DNA of 16,802 nucleotides from an uncultured bacterium (GTDB lineage Bacteria; Auribacterota; Tritonobacteria; UBA1439), in contig CALLYX010000009.1 of the NCBI GenBank assembly GCA_937858775.1, positions 1 to 16,802 of the forward strand, given 5' to 3'. Position numbers and translations under genes: made by a program. A model generated the notes under the pieces. The model was not told the DNA's origin and searched no databases. It worked only from the letters and a program-made list of their open reading frames with translations. Every line of letters begins with the position of its first letter. The stretch's first letter is position 1. Positions 6,438-13,950 of the stretch are shown here, in pieces.

Positions 6438-8672
6438 TCACTTGTAGAGGTAAAGGTCTTTCTCCTGATACTCCCTGATCTTCAGCCGAGGGTATACGTA
6501 TACGCCGTCGTCGCCCACGGTGCCGCGCAGCTCGATCGGGACCTTCCCCCCGGCGTACGCCCCGCCCTTTTCCACCAGCTTCCGGTAGGCGGCCTCCTCG
6601 GCGAACGCCATGAGACGCTTATAAGTCGGGTAGTCGATGTCGACCGTTTCTTCCCGCTCGCCCTTCCCGTCGGCGTAGATGAGCGTGATCTTGCCCCGCT
6701 GCGTAGAGACGATCCCCTTGGGCGAGAGCTCGTCGTTCTCCTGGTCGCCGTCCAGAAGGTGCGGCCCCAGGTGGAGGGCGGTGAGCGAGAAAACGACCGG
6801 GTTCTCGGCAAGGGTCTGCTTGTCGATTGAGAAGATCGGTTCTTTTGTTTTCTCCAGCAACGCGATCCGCTCCAGCGCCTTGGGCGCCGCAGCCGTCCCC
6901 GGGTACTCGTCCAGGACATTCTCGTAGCAGCGGATCTTCTCCTCGGCGCTTTCCGTCGCCTCGGCGAAATCGAGCTGCTGCCCGGCGGCCTTCTCGCGCA
7001 TCTTCGCGATCTGCTTTTCCGTGACCTTCCCGCTTTTTGAGTAATGATAGACGGCCTTTGCCAGGTTCTGCTTCCGCGCGTATGCCTTCGCGATGGTCAA
7101 ATGCACATCGGGGGCCGCGGGGGAATCCGGGTAGCGGCGGAGGAAGGCGACGCCGTTGTCGATGATCTCCTGCTCGGAGACGGGGGCCTGTAGGATCGAG
7201 CTTGCCCCGCGAATGCCGAGCGCCATGAAGTTGAATGTCGCGAGGCTTTGGAGCGCCTGCAGCCCCTGCATGATGACGCGCGACGTGCCGAGGATGACGT
7301 TCGATTTGACGAACTCGTTCCCGAGGGCCACGTACTTCGCCGTGTCCTCCATGTGCTGTTTCTTGGATTGCTCGAAGGCGGAGTGTGGGTTGTATTCCGG
7401 ATCGGCCAGGTAAGCTGCGGCGCGGCGGCCGATATGTGTCCGGCCGTAGCGGGAGGCGAGTTCCTTCATGAGGGAGTGCGCCTTGTCGTGCGCCCCCTTC
7501 ATGTCGTGGGCGACGGCGATCGCGTAGCGGGCCGATGGCGCGAAGGGGCTTTGAGGGTGCGCCAGAAGCAGCTCCTCCGCCTCGAAGATCACGAGCTCCG
7601 GGGAGCCCGCGGCGGCGGCGTAGAGGAGGCGGTCGTAGGCGCGCGCGTCCTCCCCGTCGGCGGCCGCTCCGGCCCTGGGGGCCGGGCGGAGCGTCCTCTC
7701 CTTCAGGGCGTTGAGTTCCGCTTCGAGTTCCCGCGCCTGCGCGAGCCCCTTTTCCGCCGCTGCGTCTCCGGGGGCGTAGGCGAGGGCGTTCTTGAAATGC
7801 TGCTGCGCCTGCCAGTAGTTTCCCTTTGCCAGTTCGGCGCGCGCGAGCTCGGTCTCGCGCGCGAGGAGGGTCGAGAGGCGCTTCCGGTCGAGGCTGGTAA
7901 CCTTCCGCTGCAGGAGTTCCGCCTTGTCGCTGTCCGGGTACTTATCCAGAAAACGCCGGTACAAGACAAGGGCTTTCTTCTCCTCGACGCTCAGTTCGGT
8001 CAGCTTGTCGACGTTGAGGAGGGTCGCCACGCCGGCGTCGATCAGGGCCGGGAAGTAACCGACCGCGACGAGACTAAGGGGGCGGACGAAGGTGTTGAAG
8101 ATGAAGGCGAAGCGATTATAGCGGTCGGCGATCAGGAGGGAGTCCGCGCTCCGGGCCTCGTCGTCGAGGCGGCGGACGACCCGCTCGCGGAGCCCCGGGT
8201 CGGGCCCCTCCTTCAGGATGCCGCGCTGGGCCTTGATGAACTCGTCCTGGTCGCCTATCGTGCTCACCATCAAGTCAAGGATGTTGTCGCTCAGGCCGGT
8301 GGTGGGGGCCTTGCGGGATTTCATGTAGGCGTCCATCCCCTTGAAGAACAGGTACTCCTTCTCGAGGGCCTCGGAATCCCGAAGGTAGGCGAATGCTATC
8401 GCGCGTTCGACGTGTTGCTCTATGTCGGAGGGCGAGCGCGCGCCCTGGAACTGGACGGGCCCCGGGCTCAGGCCCTCGTCCGCGGCGGACGTGGGGGAAG
8501 GCGGCGGGGAGTCGGTCGCGCCCCCGGCGCGCTCCGCGGCGCCTGAGGGCGGGGATTCGGGCGCGCCGGCATCCTGCGGCCCGCAGAGGGACGGGGCCGC
8601 GCCGAGCGCCGCGGCGATGGCGAGGGATGCGGCCCAGGCTGTGACGGGCCCGATCGGCCGGTTCCGGTTCAT
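6438..8672 (-). CDS. exported TPR-like repeat protein, unknown function
   Basis: 744 residues read right to left from ATG 8672 to stop 6438. The N-terminus (MNRNRPIGPVTAWAASLAIAAAL, cleavage expected near AAPSLCG) is a Sec-type signal peptide, followed by a Ser/Pro/Ala-rich linker (35-80). The body is mostly helical with TPR-like pairs: LVLYRRFLDKYPDSDKAELL (235-254), an AELAKGNYWQAQQHFKNALAYAPGD unit (279-303), AEELLLAHPQSPFAPSARYAIAVAHDMKG (365-393), AFLRRYPDSPAAPDVHLTIAKAY (509-531) and CYENVLDEYPGTAAAPKALERIA (582-604). A hydrophobic stretch (459-496) interrupts them, and the last ~130 residues look beta-rich with repeated charged pairs, ending EYQEKDLYLYK. The ATG overlaps the stop of the upstream lipoprotein gene (ATGA), so the two are coupled. 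The TPR/YfgC-like architecture suggests a periplasmic scaffold. I recognise no specific family. Confidence 0.75.
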   Translation of the reverse strand: MNRNRPIGPVTAWAASLAIAAALGAAPSLCGPQDAGAPESPPSGAAERAGGATDSPPPSPTSAADEGLSPGPVQFQGARSPSDIEQHVERAIAFAYLRDSEALEKEYLFFKGMDAYMKSRKAPTTGLSDNILDLMVSTIGDQDEFIKAQRGILKEGPDPGLRERVVRRLDDEARSADSLLIADRYNRFAFIFNTFVRPLSLVAVGYFPALIDAGVATLLNVDKLTELSVEEKKALVLYRRFLDKYPDSDKAELLQRKVTSLDRKRLSTLLARETELARAELAKGNYWQAQQHFKNALAYAPGDAAAEKGLAQARELEAELNALKERTLRPAPRAGAAADGEDARAYDRLLYAAAAGSPELVIFEAEELLLAHPQSPFAPSARYAIAVAHDMKGAHDKAHSLMKELASRYGRTHIGRRAAAYLADPEYNPHSAFEQSKKQHMEDTAKYVALGNEFVKSNVILGTSRVIMQGLQALQSLATFNFMALGIRGASSILQAPVSEQEIIDNGVAFLRRYPDSPAAPDVHLTIAKAYARKQNLAKAVYHYSKSGKVTEKQIAKMREKAAGQQLDFAEATESAEEKIRCYENVLDEYPGTAAAPKALERIALLEKTKEPIFSIDKQTLAENPVVFSLTALHLGPHLLDGDQENDELSPKGIVSTQRGKITLIYADGKGEREETVDIDYPTYKRLMAFAEEAAYRKLVEKGGAYAGGKVPIELRGTVGDDGVYVYPRLKIREYQEKDLYLYK

Positions 8673-9628
8673 TCGCTCTCGCCCTGTATCTTGGCGACGT
8701 AGGCGTTGAACGCCTGGAGCTTGCCGAGGGCCTGCACCTTCTCCTCGGCGCCGTCCTTCTGCGCCACAAGGCTGTAGAGGCGTATGGCCGCGTCCGCGGA
8801 CTTGTTGAACGTCGCCATGTCGAAGTCGAGGCTGCGAGGATCCTTATCCTGGGCGTACCGCTTGGTCAGAAGCGCGCAGAAGTCGGCCCAGTTGAGATAG
8901 TGGAGGTTGATGTTTTTGCTCTGGGCGTGCTTGATGGTGAGTTGGCGGAACAGGTTCAAGGCGTTCTCGGCGCCGTTCTTGATGATCAGGTAATTCTGAG
9001 CGACGAACTCCGCCAGGTGCTGCTCCGTTTTCTCCTCGTCCTCGACGGCGAGCCACTCGTAGGGGGTGCCCCTGGCCTCCTTGACGAAGTTGCGCCACGC
9101 GTCGAGCTTGAACTCCATCTCGGTAAGGTAGTCCCCCACGTTGTTTTTTTCGATCCGGTAACCGGCGAGGTCGTTGAACTTCTCCATGTACGGGAGCTTC
9201 GCCCGGGCCTTTTCCTTCAGGGGGGAGTCGCTCTCGGCGACCGCCCTGAACGCCTTGAGCGCACCGTCGTAGTCGTGGAGCCGCTCCATGCATATCCCCT
9301 TGCTGTACGAAACGACGTCCGTCATGCGGCGGGGGTAGATCTTTTCGTAGTTCAGCAGGCGGATGAGGCTCGCCTTGTAGAGGTTCTGCCCGCTCGGATC
9401 CCTCGGGGCGGGGAATCGGTAGGTGTTGTCGTTGGCGTGGCGTTGTATGTCGCTTGTGATCTCAAGAAGGTTCTCGTAAGGTTCGTAGCGGCCGTCGGCC
9501 ACGGGCCTGGGGGGGGACGCGCATCCAGCGCACAGCCCGAAGGCGAGCGCGGCGGCGAGCGCTCGGAAGGCCCCTCGTCGGCGCGTGGGCCTGGGATGGG
9601 CGGCGGCGGAGACACGCAGGGCGCTCAT
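8669..9628 (-). CDS. putative lipoprotein, unknown function, coupled to the TPR protein
   Basis: 319 residues on the minus strand, start ATG 9628, stop overlapping the next gene's ATG by 4 nt. The N-terminus is basic (RPTRRRGAFR), then hydrophobic (ALAAALAFGL), then LCAGC (32-36). This resembles a lipobox with Cys36 as the lipidation site, though position -3 is Cys rather than the usual Leu, so processing is likely but not certain. The mature part is helical and charged. It contains a TPR-like helical hairpin around 104-130 (SYSKGICMERLHDYDGALKAFRAVAE) and a second helical region at 190-240 (AEFVAQNYLIIKNGAENALNLFRQLTIKH). No catalytic motif is seen. No Shine-Dalgarno sequence precedes the ATG; the nearest promoter would give a leader of only about 6 nt. 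Pairing with a TPR protein suggests an envelope complex (inference). Confidence 0.72.
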   Translation of the reverse strand: MSALRVSAAAHPRPTRRRGAFRALAAALAFGLCAGCASPPRPVADGRYEPYENLLEITSDIQRHANDNTYRFPAPRDPSGQNLYKASLIRLLNYEKIYPRRMTDVVSYSKGICMERLHDYDGALKAFRAVAESDSPLKEKARAKLPYMEKFNDLAGYRIEKNNVGDYLTEMEFKLDAWRNFVKEARGTPYEWLAVEDEEKTEQHLAEFVAQNYLIIKNGAENALNLFRQLTIKHAQSKNINLHYLNWADFCALLTKRYAQDKDPRSLDFDMATFNKSADAAIRLYSLVAQKDGAEEKVQALGKLQAFNAYVAKIQGESE

Positions 9629-9640
9629 GGCAATTGCACT

Positions 9641-9669
9641 AGTCTAGCGCATCATTGGGGCGGCGGCAA
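9641..9669 (-). promoter_or_regulatory. candidate promoter of the lipoprotein/TPR operon
   Basis: Read on the minus strand, TTGCCG (9669-9664, 4 of 6 for -35) is followed after exactly 17 nt by TAGACT (9646-9641, 4 of 6 for -10). The predicted start is near 9634, only about 6 nt before ATG 9628. This fits the absence of a ribosome-binding site and suggests a leaderless or near-leaderless transcript. Confidence 0.35.
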
Positions 9670-9763
9670 GGGGGGCGCTGCGGTTCGGAATGGCGGGTAG
9701 GGCGGGGCGCGGATGCATCCGGGGCCCGTTATACGCCATCCGATGCGCGGCGGGAGGCGCCGT

Positions 9764-9792
9764 GCCGCATCGATTTACAGCCGCATCGATTT
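9764..9792. repeat. 13-bp direct repeat, candidate operator of kinase operon
   Basis: GCCGCATCGATTT occurs at 9764-9776 and again at 9780-9792, a 16-nt period with ACA between copies. Each copy contains the palindrome ATCGAT. It sits just upstream of the TATACT promoter, centred about 55 nt before its predicted start. A degenerate inverted version (CGATGCGCGGC, 9741-9751) lies 12 nt further upstream. Confidence 0.5.
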
Positions 9793-9796
9793 TCGG

Positions 9797-9825
9797 TTAC
9801 TCAACGGCTCGCGATGGGATATACT
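9797..9825 (+). promoter_or_regulatory. candidate promoter of the kinase/regulator operon
   Basis: TATACT at 9820-9825 matches the -10 consensus at 5 of 6. The hexamer at the correct 17-nt distance, TTACTC (9797-9802), is weak (2 of 6), as expected for an activated promoter. Transcription would begin near 9832, about 100 nt before ATG 9931. Confidence 0.35.
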
Positions 9826-9930
9826 GTCGCCGCCGGCCGACCCTTCCGAGGGACGCCGCGAGCGCGCGCGGCATGGGCGCCCCGGCACCCCGCGCCATGG
9901 AGTCCCGCACGGGGGGAGGGCGTTACCGCA

Positions 9931-11706
9931 ATGATCTCCCGGATCATGGTGGTGGACGACGACGCGGATATCCGCGAAATCCTCGTCGAGCACCTGGAGG
10001 GCCTCGGCTACGCCGTACGGGGCGTCCCCGGGGCGGAGGAGGCGCGGGCCGAAATCGGCGGGGCATACGATCTCGCCATCGTGGACCTGATCCTCCGCGA
10101 TGAGAGCGGCGTCGACCTGCTCCGCCGCATAAAGAGCGCCTCCCCCCGCACTGAAGTCATCATCATCACCGGTTACGCGACCCTCGATTCGGCGCTCAAG
10201 GCCCTTGAATGCGGCGCTTTCGGCTATCTGCGGAAACCGTTCGACCTGAAAGAGCTTTCCCACACCGTGGCGGGGGCTTTCGACAAGATACGGCTGCGCG
10301 ACGCAAACGAAAGGCTCCTCGCCGAGATCGTCGAATCGAAGAAAAGACTCGAGGATCTCGCCCAAGGCCTCGAGGCGAAGATCGTTCGCCGGACGCAGGA
10401 GTTGAACGCATCCCGGGAGGAGGCGGAGCGAAAGGCGCGGCAGCTCGCCACCATCAACGAAATCACCAACGCCCTGGGCTCTAGTCTCGAGATGGACGAG
10501 GTCCTCCGCGTCGTGAGCAGGGAGATCCGCAAGCTCGTCCCTTTCGACCGGGCCAGCATAGCGATGATCGACGACGGCAGGTGCTTCAGCAAGGTCTATT
10601 TCATGGAGCCCCGTTCCGGGGGGCGGATTGAGACGGTCCTGCCCCTGAACAGGACCGGGATCGAATGGGTGGTGAGGGAGAAGAAGCCGCTCATCAGGGG
10701 CGACCTTCACTCGGAAGGGACGTTCGCCGAGGATCCGTTCATTCGCGCCACCGGCATGAAGTCGGGGATCGTCATTCCCCTGCTCTACCGGGGCGAAGTG
10801 ACCGGGACGCTGAACCTGGGCAGCGCCCGAGAGAACACCTACGCGAAAGAGCACGAGGGGATATTGCGCCAGATCGCGGGCCAGGTCGCGGTCGCTATGG
10901 AGAACGCCCGGCTCTATAGGGAGCTCAAGCAGTACAGCGATACGCTGGAATCCAGGGTCGCCGAGCGGACTGCCGAACTCCGGAAGAAGCTGGCGGAGCT
11001 CAAGGAGGCGCAGGAGAGCCTGATACGGTCCGAGAAGCTCGCGGCGACGTCAAAACTGATCGCCGGCGTGGCGCACGAGATCAGAAACCCCCTGAACTCC
11101 ATGTCGTTCGCGACCGCCAATATCGGGAAGGCCCTTTCAATGGGGGATATCGGCGCGGCGCGCGACCTGTGCGGCGAGAGCATTTCCATCCTCAAGTCTG
11201 ACATCGTCCGCCTGAAGGAGATGGTGGACAAGTTCATGGCCTTCACCAAGCCGGTGTCCGTGGCGCTCGAGGACACGGATCTGAACGAGCTCATCCGCGG
11301 CGTGGCCCGCGGGGTCAGGGTACTGGTCGAAGAAGGGGGGATCGAACTGCGGGAGCGCTACGGGGAGGGGATTCCAGCGCTGAGGATTGAACGCGTCGCG
11401 TTTCACAACGCGATCCTCAACCTGCTGCTGAACGCGCGGGACGCGACCGGGCCCGGCGGCCGGATCGAGGTGCGCACCGCGCTGCGCGGCGGCCGCGTCT
11501 GCGTGGAGGTGGAGGACGACGGGGCGGGCATTCCCGATGAGATCAAGGGCAAGGTCTTCGACATCTTCTTCACCACGAAACCGCAAGGGGCCGGCCTCGG
11601 GCTCTCCCAGGTGTATCGCACCGTCGAGAGCCACAAGGGGACGATCAGCGTACGGAGCGAGGCCGGTAAGGGCTCGGCGTTCCTCATCGAGCTGCCGCGC
11701 TCATAG
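9931..11706 (+). CDS. soluble hybrid sensor kinase: REC-GAF-HisKA-HATPase
   Basis: 591 residues with no signal peptide or membrane segment, hence cytoplasmic. REC domain at 1-115: acidic pocket VDDDAD, phospho-acceptor Asp52 (IVDLILRD) and Lys102 (LRKPFD). A coiled coil spans about 120-175. A GAF sensory domain follows at 175-325 (EITNALGSSLEMDEVLRVVSREI start, GEVTGTLNLGSAR end), then a second coiled coil (328-370). In HisKA the phospho-acceptor His382 lies in VAHEIRNPLN. The HATPase has N-box HNAILNLLLNARDA (492-505), DDGAGIP (529-535), FDIFFTTK and GAGLGLSQ (553-560). All catalytic residues are present. Start ATG 9931 has GGGAGGG (9913-9919) upstream. The REC-first layout implies it receives a phosphoryl signal from elsewhere and passes output via His382 to the regulator encoded 9 nt downstream. 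Its GAF ligand is unknown. Confidence 0.93.
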   Translation: MISRIMVVDDDADIREILVEHLEGLGYAVRGVPGAEEARAEIGGAYDLAIVDLILRDESGVDLLRRIKSASPRTEVIIITGYATLDSALKALECGAFGYLRKPFDLKELSHTVAGAFDKIRLRDANERLLAEIVESKKRLEDLAQGLEAKIVRRTQELNASREEAERKARQLATINEITNALGSSLEMDEVLRVVSREIRKLVPFDRASIAMIDDGRCFSKVYFMEPRSGGRIETVLPLNRTGIEWVVREKKPLIRGDLHSEGTFAEDPFIRATGMKSGIVIPLLYRGEVTGTLNLGSARENTYAKEHEGILRQIAGQVAVAMENARLYRELKQYSDTLESRVAERTAELRKKLAELKEAQESLIRSEKLAATSKLIAGVAHEIRNPLNSMSFATANIGKALSMGDIGAARDLCGESISILKSDIVRLKEMVDKFMAFTKPVSVALEDTDLNELIRGVARGVRVLVEEGGIELRERYGEGIPALRIERVAFHNAILNLLLNARDATGPGGRIEVRTALRGGRVCVEVEDDGAGIPDEIKGKVFDIFFTTKPQGAGLGLSQVYRTVESHKGTISVRSEAGKGSAFLIELPRS

Positions 11707-11715
11707 GAGATGGGC

Positions 11716-13077
11716 ATGGAGCAGATCTCCATCCTGCTGCTGGACGACGACGAAAACACGCGCAGGGGCCTCTCCAGCTTCCTTCGGATTCAGGGATACA
11801 CGGTGAAGACTGCGGCAACCCCTTCCGAAGCGCTCGCCGAGCTCGAACAGGGTGGAATTGATCTTCTTCTGACGGATGTCAGGATGCATGAGATGGACGG
11901 CATCCGGCTGACGCAGAAGGCGATCGGGCTCTTCCCCGATGTCACGGTCGTGATCATGACGGCGTACGGGAACGTCAAAGACGCCGTCGCCGCGATGCGG
12001 GCCGGGGCGTTCGACTACTTGACGAAACCGCTGGACCAGGATGAGTTGCTCGTAGTGCTACGAAAGGCCGCCGACCACGCCTCGCTGATCACCGAGGTCC
12101 GTTCGCTGCGTAAGGGTGTAGGGCCGGCGTCCCCGTACGAGGGGCTCGTGGGCGGCAGCGAGGAGATGCGGGAGGTGTTCAGATTCATAGCGAACGCCGC
12201 GGCGAGCGACTCGAGCGTGATCATCACCGGCGAGACCGGGAGCGGAAAGGAGATGGTGGCCCGGGCGATCCACGCGCACGGTTCGAGAAGAGACCATCCG
12301 ATGATCGCGGTGAGCTGCGGGGCCCTGCCGGAGGCGCTGATCGAGAGCGAGCTCTTCGGGCATGTCAAGGGGGCGTTCACGGGGGCGGTTTCCGGCCGGA
12401 CGGGAAAGATCCGGTCCGCGGACGGAGGGACGCTGTTCCTCGACGAGATCGCCACGCTCACCCCATCGTCCCAGGTCAAGCTGCTCCGCGTTCTCGAAGA
12501 GAGAAAATTCGAACCCCTGGGGGGAGACTCGACCATAGGGGTGGATATAAGGATAATCGCGGCGACCAACGAGGATCTTGGCAGGGCGGTGAGGGAGGGG
12601 AGATTCCGCAAGGACCTTTTCTACCGTCTCAATGTCCTGCACCTGGAGCTGCCGCCCCTGCGAAGCCGCAGGGAGGATATCCCGCTCCTCGTGAGACATA
12701 TTCTAGAGAAGCTGGGACGAGGTTCGTTGCGTGTCTCTTCGGGGGCGATGAACATGCTGATCCGCCATGAATGGCCCGGGAATGTCCGGGAACTCGAGAA
12801 CGCGATAGAGAGCGCCGTTGCTTCCATGCGGGGTGATCGCCTGTCGGTGGAGCATCTTCCAGCCGCGCTTGGGACGCCGGAAAAAGCATGGGCGATGCGC
12901 CTGAGCGAAAAGGTGGATTTCTTCGAAAAACAGCTCATTTTGGAAAAACTCAAGGAAACGGACGGCAACATCACACGCGCGGCGCGCGACCTCGGTTGCC
13001 CGCTCCGCTCTTTCCGCAGGAAGCTGGAGCGTTATTCCATCCGGCATAAATCGTTCAAACGCCCCTTGAAAACGTAG
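11716..13077 (+). CDS. NtrC-family sigma-54-dependent response regulator
   Basis: 453 residues in the classical order. REC: 1-120, LLDDDENTRRG, phospho-acceptor Asp54 in LLTDVRM, Lys104. AAA+: about 143-380, Walker A GETGSGKE 172-179, GAFTGA 219-224 (the loop that contacts sigma-54), Walker B GGTLFLDE 237-244, RKDLFYRL 298-305, WPGNVREL 353-360. A C-terminal Fis-type helix-turn-helix follows (GNITRAARDLGCPLRSFRRKLERY, about 417-440). All motifs needed for ATP hydrolysis and sigma-54 activation are intact. ATG 11716 is chosen because AGGAG (11705-11709) is 6 nt upstream; ATG 11710 would abut that site. It starts 9 nt after the kinase stop, so it is the likely cognate regulator. A sigma-54 promoter 430 nt downstream of its stop is its best candidate target in the window. 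Confidence 0.96.
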   Translation: MEQISILLLDDDENTRRGLSSFLRIQGYTVKTAATPSEALAELEQGGIDLLLTDVRMHEMDGIRLTQKAIGLFPDVTVVIMTAYGNVKDAVAAMRAGAFDYLTKPLDQDELLVVLRKAADHASLITEVRSLRKGVGPASPYEGLVGGSEEMREVFRFIANAAASDSSVIITGETGSGKEMVARAIHAHGSRRDHPMIAVSCGALPEALIESELFGHVKGAFTGAVSGRTGKIRSADGGTLFLDEIATLTPSSQVKLLRVLEERKFEPLGGDSTIGVDIRIIAATNEDLGRAVREGRFRKDLFYRLNVLHLELPPLRSRREDIPLLVRHILEKLGRGSLRVSSGAMNMLIRHEWPGNVRELENAIESAVASMRGDRLSVEHLPAALGTPEKAWAMRLSEKVDFFEKQLILEKLKETDGNITRAARDLGCPLRSFRRKLERYSIRHKSFKRPLKT

Positions 13078-13200
13078 TCGCTTCTCCCATACGGCGGTTC
13101 GGCCAAGCCGTTTTCGGCAACAGTCCCGCCCATGGCCGCGGCGGTTTCGGGTATCGGCCGCTCCCCCTTTGAAGGCAACCGTTGCATTCCGTCTTGCGCA

Positions 13201-13220
13201 GCGGCGGAACTATCCGCCGC
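13201..13220 (+). terminator. candidate stem-loop after the sigma-54 activator gene
   Basis: GCGGCGGA (13201-13208) pairs perfectly with TCCGCCGC (13213-13220) around an ACTA loop. This 8-bp GC-rich hairpin lies 123 nt after the activator stop. No T-run follows, so it may be a weak or factor-assisted terminator separating the two operons. Confidence 0.4.
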
Positions 13221-13313
13221 GGACTTCGCCATCCTCTTCGGGGCGGGGGTCGTCTAAAGCCGATTTTTGAGTCCTGGCTTCCATACCGTTACATCTTCCG
13301 CGAGTCGATGATT

Positions 13314-13356
13314 CAATCTCCGTTCAATGTTGGACGGCAGAGATTGTGCGCACGAT
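13314..13356. promoter_or_regulatory. inverted repeat and GTGCGCAC palindrome, candidate activator-binding site
   Basis: CAATCTC (13314-13320) is matched by GAGATTG (13340-13346), with an inner CGTTC/GGACG pairing. Overlapping its right arm, ATTGTGCGCACGAT (13343-13356) is a palindrome with 12 of 14 symmetric positions (core GTGCGCAC). The palindrome is centred about 184 nt upstream of the predicted sigma-54 transcription start, inside the 100-200 nt range typical of NtrC-family enhancer sites. No second copy is seen nearby, so assignment is tentative. Confidence 0.35.
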
Positions 13357-13505
13357 TTACTCTAAAAGAAAGCCATTACGGCATTATTTTGCCTCCTGAT
13401 CTGCCGGCTCTATGCCGGTTATGGCACGCTGTGAATAGCTTGCCGAAGGACATGGTTGTATCACCCTTGTTTGCAGGAAGTTGCGATCTGAATTGAGCGA
13501 GTATA

Positions 13506-13522
13506 TTGGTACGCCGCTTGCA
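13506..13522 (+). promoter_or_regulatory. sigma-54 (RpoN) -24/-12 promoter
   Basis: TTGGTACG (13506-13513), N4, TTGCA (13518-13522) matches the consensus YTGGCACG-N4-TTGCW with one C-to-T change. The invariant GG (13508-13509) and GC (13520-13521) are separated by exactly 10 nt. The start of transcription would be near 13533, giving a leader of about 28 nt before ATG 13561. An upstream in-frame ATG at 13522 lies within the promoter and so cannot be the true start. An NtrC-type activator gene is the immediate upstream gene. Confidence 0.75.
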
Positions 13523-13560
13523 TGTGTTCGTTCGCGAGAAGCGGGCGGAACTGGATCCGT

Positions 13561-13950
13561 ATGGAAAAGAAGATTCTCGTAGTGGACGATGCGGTAAATA
13601 TTAGGCGCTCATTCTGCCGGATGCTCGAACTGGCGGGTTATCGGACTGCCGAAGCTTCGAATGGAGAGGAGGCGATCGAGGCGGTCGGAGTGGGCGGAGT
13701 CGGGCTTGTTCTCATGGATATTGTGATGCCGGGCATGAGCGGGATTGAGGCTACGCGACGGATCAAGTCGCAGCACGTTGACAAACCGGTGATCCTGATG
13801 AGCGGTTATCTCGGCCGACAGGATATCAGCGAGCTGCCCGAGGGCGTACGGACGGTGCTCCGGAAACCGATTGAGGCCGAGGAACTGATGGCGGTCTTGG
13901 AAAAGGAATTGCCGCCTGTTTTGGGCGAAATCAAGGTGGAGCGGCAATGA
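13561..13950 (+). CDS. single-domain response regulator (CheY/Spo0F-like REC)
   Basis: 129 residues covering one complete receiver domain and nothing else. Key residues are the acidic pair Asp9-Asp10 (ILVVDDA), phospho-acceptor Asp53 (LVLMDIVMPGMSG), Ser81 in MSGY and Lys102 in LRKPIE. There is no DNA-binding or enzymatic output domain, so it would act by protein contact or as a phosphate sink or relay. The upstream kinase has its own N-terminal receiver domain, and phosphoryl exchange between them is possible. ATG 13561 is preferred to ATG 13522, which lies in the sigma-54 promoter; the ribosome-binding site is weak (TGGA, 5 nt upstream). Its stop overlaps the ATG of the large secreted-protein gene (ATGA), so the two are translationally coupled. 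This is an uncommon pairing of a cytoplasmic regulator with an exported structural protein. Confidence 0.92.
   Translation: MEKKILVVDDAVNIRRSFCRMLELAGYRTAEASNGEEAIEAVGVGGVGLVLMDIVMPGMSGIEATRRIKSQHVDKPVILMSGYLGRQDISELPEGVRTVLRKPIEAEELMAVLEKELPPVLGEIKVERQ

Larger units (their letters stand above)
9629..9930. other. divergent intergenic region with promoters and direct repeats
   Basis: These 302 bases separate the minus-strand lipoprotein operon from the plus-strand kinase operon. They contain a probable leftward promoter (9641-9669), a GCCGCATCGATTT direct repeat (9764-9792) and a rightward TATACT -10 box (9797-9825). Upstream in-frame codons of the kinase frame (from 9655) are open but low-complexity, so I do not treat them as part of that gene. 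Confidence 0.55.
13078..13560. other. 483-bp lower-GC regulatory region upstream of response-regulator/secreted-protein operon
   Basis: This gap is visibly more AT-rich than the flanks, especially 13260-13500. It holds a GC stem-loop (13201-13220), a long imperfect inverted repeat (13314-13346) overlapping a GTGCGCAC palindrome (13346-13353), and a sigma-54 promoter at 13506-13522. One 104-codon frame (13182-13496) crosses it, beginning at TTG; its composition and lack of a ribosome-binding site argue against a gene. The length and placement fit an enhancer region for a sigma-54 activator. Confidence 0.6.

Noticed and set aside
7248..8546. 432-codon plus-strand open frame
   Set aside because: Antisense to the TPR-like gene, with Val/Gly/Arg-rich composition and no start signals.
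13421..13450. Second sigma-54-like site at TGGCAC (13421-13426) with TTGC at 13440
   Set aside because: The gap between the two halves is too long; GG and GC are not 10 nt apart.
13182..13496. 104-codon open frame between activator and receiver genes
   Set aside because: TTG start without a ribosome-binding site, no domain recognised, and it covers the stem-loop and enhancer-like palindrome; better read as regulatory DNA.
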